Source of the DNA: Archangium violaceum
Lineage (GTDB): Bacteria; Myxococcota; Myxococcia; Myxococcales; Myxococcaceae
DNA length: 64,000 bases
Reading direction: 5' to 3'
Assembly (NCBI RefSeq): GCF_016859125.1
Contig: NZ_CP069338.1
Coordinates: forward strand, 6,635,501 to 6,699,500
Shown piece by piece: positions 62,031-64,000 of the stretch. Within the stretch, counting starts at the first letter, position 1; every line of letters starts with the position of its first letter. Below the pieces are notes generated by a model. That model had not been told where the DNA came from, did not search any database, and worked only from the letters and a program-made list of their open reading frames with translations. The position numbers and the translations under genes are program-made.

Positions 62031-62073
62031 CCCGCCGTTCCAGGCGCGGTCACCGGGACGAGGGTTTTGTGTC

Positions 62074-62685
62074 ATGTTCGTCTGTGTCGCGCGTCTGACC
62101 CTGCAGATTCCGGAGAGTGGTTCCCTCAAGGCCAAACGGCAGGTTCTCCGCCGGATAACGGACCGGGTGAAGGCCCGGTTCAACGTGGCGGTGGCCGAGG
62201 TCGATGATCAAGATCTGTGGCAGAAGGCCACGCTCGCGCTGGCGGTGGTGGGCAACGACCGCCGTCATGTCGACGAGCAGATGGAGAAGATCATCCACTT
62301 CGTGGAGGAGATGTACGTGGCGCCGCTCATCTCCCGACAGACCGAGATCATGGCCTTTGGGGATAGGCTCTATACGCCCGGACGTCCCCTGTCGGCCGAG
62401 CGGACCGCGCGGGAAGAGGAGTCGGAGGAGTTCGACGAGGAAGGTGGGGAGGACGGCGAGGAGGCGGGGCCGGAGGCGGACCTGGAGGAGCTCATCGCCG
62501 GGATGGGTCGTGGAGATCGCTCCATGGCCGAAGCCGAGGGGATGGCAGACTGGGAGCGTCGGCACGACGGGCGGGAGAGCCGTCGGCCAGCAAGGGGCTC
62601 GGACTCCAAGGGGTCGGTGTCGCTGGAGGAGGCCCGGGCTCGTGCTCGCAGCCTGCGCAACCCGAGGGATTGGGAGAAGAAATGA
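62074..62685 (+). CDS. DUF503-family protein
   Basis: 203 residues. The conserved domain (1-95: [20 protein letters not shown], then [20 protein letters not shown]) is a ferredoxin-like fold found before rbfA in many genomes, with a presumed role in ribosome maturation. The C-terminal half is an unusual acidic extension ([19 protein letters not shown]) followed by basic helices; most family members stop near residue 95. Its stop overlaps the rbfA start (ATGA). Confidence 0.88.
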   Translation: MFVCVARLTLQIPESGSLKAKRQVLRRITDRVKARFNVAVAEVDDQDLWQKATLALAVVGNDRRHVDEQMEKIIHFVEEMYVAPLISRQTEIMAFGDRLYTPGRPLSAERTAREEESEEFDEEGGEDGEEAGPEADLEELIAGMGRGDRSMAEAEGMADWERRHDGRESRRPARGSDSKGSVSLEEARARARSLRNPRDWEKK

Positions 62686-63041
62686 GTACCAGCAATCGGC
62701 CGGAGCGCGTGGGCCAGGAGATCCAGGTGGCCCTCGGGAGGATGCTCACCCGGGGCGAGCTGAAGGATCCGCGGATCGGCTTCATCACCATCACCGGCGT
62801 GAAGGTGTCGCCGGACCTGAAGACGGCACGCGTCTACTACTCGATGATGGGCACCGAGCAGGAGCGCAAGGAGACCCAGAAGGGGCTCGAGGCCGCCAAG
62901 GGCTACATCCGTCGGGAGATCACCGAGGCGGTGAACCTGCGCGTGTCGCCAGAAGTCTTCTTCACCTTCGACGAGTCGCTGGAGCGGGGTGACCGCATCG
63001 AGCGGCTGTTGCGCGAGGTGAAGGAGAAGGAGGGCTGGTAG
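62682..63041 (+). CDS. rbfA: 30S ribosome-binding factor RbfA
   Basis: 119 residues from the ATG at 62682, overlapping the previous gene. KH-type fold: [67 protein letters not shown]. It binds 30S and matures the 16S 5' end. Confidence 0.94.
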   Translation: MSTSNRPERVGQEIQVALGRMLTRGELKDPRIGFITITGVKVSPDLKTARVYYSMMGTEQERKETQKGLEAAKGYIRREITEAVNLRVSPEVFFTFDESLERGDRIERLLREVKEKEGW

Positions 63042-63046
63042 CGAGC

Positions 63047-63916
63047 ATGGACGGCGTCCTGGTCATCGATAAGCCCAAGGGGCCCACCTCGTTCGACGTG
63101 GTGCGGCAGGTCCGGGGTCTGCTCAAGGTGAAGAAGGTGGGCCATACCGGCACACTGGACCCGATGGCCACGGGGGTGCTGCCCCTGTGCCTGGGCGAGG
63201 CGACGAAGGTGGCCGGCTTCATCACCGAGGGCGACAAGGCCTATGACGCCGTCGTGCGTCTGGGCGCGGAGACGGACACCCAGGACGCCGAGGGCAAGGT
63301 GGTGGCCGAGGCGCCGGTTCCTTCCCTCACCACGGCGGTGCTCGAGGAGGTGTTGGGGCGCTTCCGCGGCTCCTTCGAGCAGGTGCCGCCCATGTACTCG
63401 GCGGTGAAGGTGGGCGGGAAGCGGTTGTACGAGCTCGCCCGTGCCGGCGAGGAGGTGGAGCGCGCCAGCCGTCAGGTGACGGTGTACGAGCTGGTGCTGC
63501 GCGACTTCAACGCCAACCAGCTCCGTCTGTCCGTGCGCTGCTCCAAGGGCTTCTTCGTCCGGACGCTCGCCTACGATATCGGCCGGGCGCTCGGTTGTGG
63601 GGCCCATCTGGAGGCGCTGCGGCGCACCACGAGCGGCCCCTTCACCCTGGCCCATTCCCTGCCGCTGGCGGACCTGGCCGCGCTGGCTCGGGAGCCCGAG
63701 GCCCTGGCGAAGCGGTTGCTGCCGGTGTCCGAGGCCCTGACCGACCTGCCCGCGGTGAGGGTGAGCGCGGAGGACGCGGCGCGGGTGTCCCATGGTGTCC
63801 CCGTGGAGGCCCCCGCCCATCCGGGCCGCGTGCGCGTGGTGGACCCTTCGGGCGCGCTGCTCGCCGTGGCCGAGGTGGTGCGCGGCCGGCTGCGTTACCT
63901 GCGAGTGCTCGTCTGA
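63047..63916 (+). CDS. truB: tRNA pseudouridine-55 synthase
   Basis: 289 residues. VIDKPKGPTSFDVVRQVRGL, catalytic Asp38 in GHTGTLDPMATGVLPL, QVPPMYSAVKVGGKRLYELA and RCSKGFFVRTLAYDIG, then a PUA-like C terminus. It makes the T-loop pseudouridine. It starts 5 bases after the rbfA stop. Confidence 0.96.
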   Translation: MDGVLVIDKPKGPTSFDVVRQVRGLLKVKKVGHTGTLDPMATGVLPLCLGEATKVAGFITEGDKAYDAVVRLGAETDTQDAEGKVVAEAPVPSLTTAVLEEVLGRFRGSFEQVPPMYSAVKVGGKRLYELARAGEEVERASRQVTVYELVLRDFNANQLRLSVRCSKGFFVRTLAYDIGRALGCGAHLEALRRTTSGPFTLAHSLPLADLAALAREPEALAKRLLPVSEALTDLPAVRVSAEDAARVSHGVPVEAPAHPGRVRVVDPSGALLAVAEVVRGRLRYLRVLV

Positions 63917-63925
63917 CAGCCCATC

Positions 63926-64000
63926 GTGGCCCCGGCCCTCGACGTCACCGTGGTGGTGCCACCCTCCCTGAGGGCTCTCTTCGAGGGGCGGCGCGAGGTC
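63926..64000 (+). CDS. MoaD/ThiS-like sulfur-carrier protein (start only)
   Basis: A GTG 9 bases after the truB stop opens the frame MAPALDVTVVVPPSLRALFE, GRREV, cut by the window edge. The V.VP..LR.L..G pattern is that of MoaD/ThiS-type ubiquitin-like sulfur carriers. Only 25 residues are visible, so the C-terminal Gly-Gly that would confirm it lies outside. Confidence 0.4.
   Translation, partial: MAPALDVTVVVPPSLRALFEGRREV

Noticed and set aside
59433-62183. A 916-codon minus-strand frame opposite infB
   Set aside because: Shadow of the conserved IF2 gene; no domain or ribosome-binding site supports it.

Overview
The window is about 70% G+C, densely packed and almost free of long non-coding stretches. 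The gene families point to a delta-type myxobacterium (Myxococcota, most likely the Cystobacterineae/Archangium side). The pointers are a Ser/Thr kinase with an HRDVSPSN catalytic loop and a PEGA tail, a PP2C phosphatase, two DUF4388/TPR proteins, a FecR-LysM-HD-GYP cluster, a DUF4403 lipoprotein, a TonB-domain/TonB-receptor fusion, and a very long Pro/Ala/Gly-rich IF2. The species assignment is inference from families and composition.

Layout. 0-7 kb: the start of a VgrG (type VI secretion tip) gene, a methyltransferase-like gene, a TonB-dependent receptor carrying its own TonB C-terminal domain, a lipoprotein, and a tight operon of three small membrane-anchored SAF-domain proteins. 7-16.7 kb: an accessory, partly decaying stretch with a Coq4-like gene, P450, serine hydrolase/HxlR pair, GST, XRE/MmyB-like regulator and esterase. 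Between these lie a broken hydrolase, an IS5-type transposase remnant, a truncated FAD monooxygenase and a LysR stub. 16.8-35 kb: housekeeping metabolism and RNA modification. This covers glycerate kinase, RlmI- and RlmK-like rRNA methyltransferases, FxsA, a CPBP protease, an unusual IMP dehydrogenase, cystathionine gamma-synthase/lyase and beta-synthase (reverse transsulfuration), MntP, AmgK-MurU (peptidoglycan sugar recycling), a PP2C phosphatase and TrmL. 35.5-43.2 kb: a 1588-residue protein with about 690 residues of AEEARL-type repeats ending in a J domain and TPRs, followed by a receiver/DUF4388/TPR protein. 43.2-49.7 kb: tsaD, rsmA, a deoxynucleoside kinase, panB-panC and smpB-sspB-like. 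49.7-55.8 kb (minus strand): Nit amidase, FecR, LysM, HD-GYP, DUF971 and Ser/Thr kinase. 56-64 kb: the conserved rimP-nusA-ylxR-infB-DUF503-rbfA-truB translation operon, running into a MoaD/ThiS-like start at the window edge.

How the genes work together. CBS and the cystathionine gamma-enzyme form a homocysteine-to-cysteine route. AmgK phosphorylates recovered N-acetylmuramate and MurU converts it to the UDP-sugar. SmpB tags stalled products through tmRNA, and an SspB-like adaptor next door would hand them to ClpXP. FecR, LysM and HD-GYP look like an envelope-sensing cyclic-di-GMP output. No CRISPR array, rRNA, tRNA or intact insertion sequence was seen. The least explained elements are the SAF trio with a shared Trp-x14-Cys signature, the giant repeat/J-domain protein with a four-copy 246-bp higher-order repeat, and several hairpins placed to control translation or early termination (VOC gene, the 45.1-kb gene, rimP leader).
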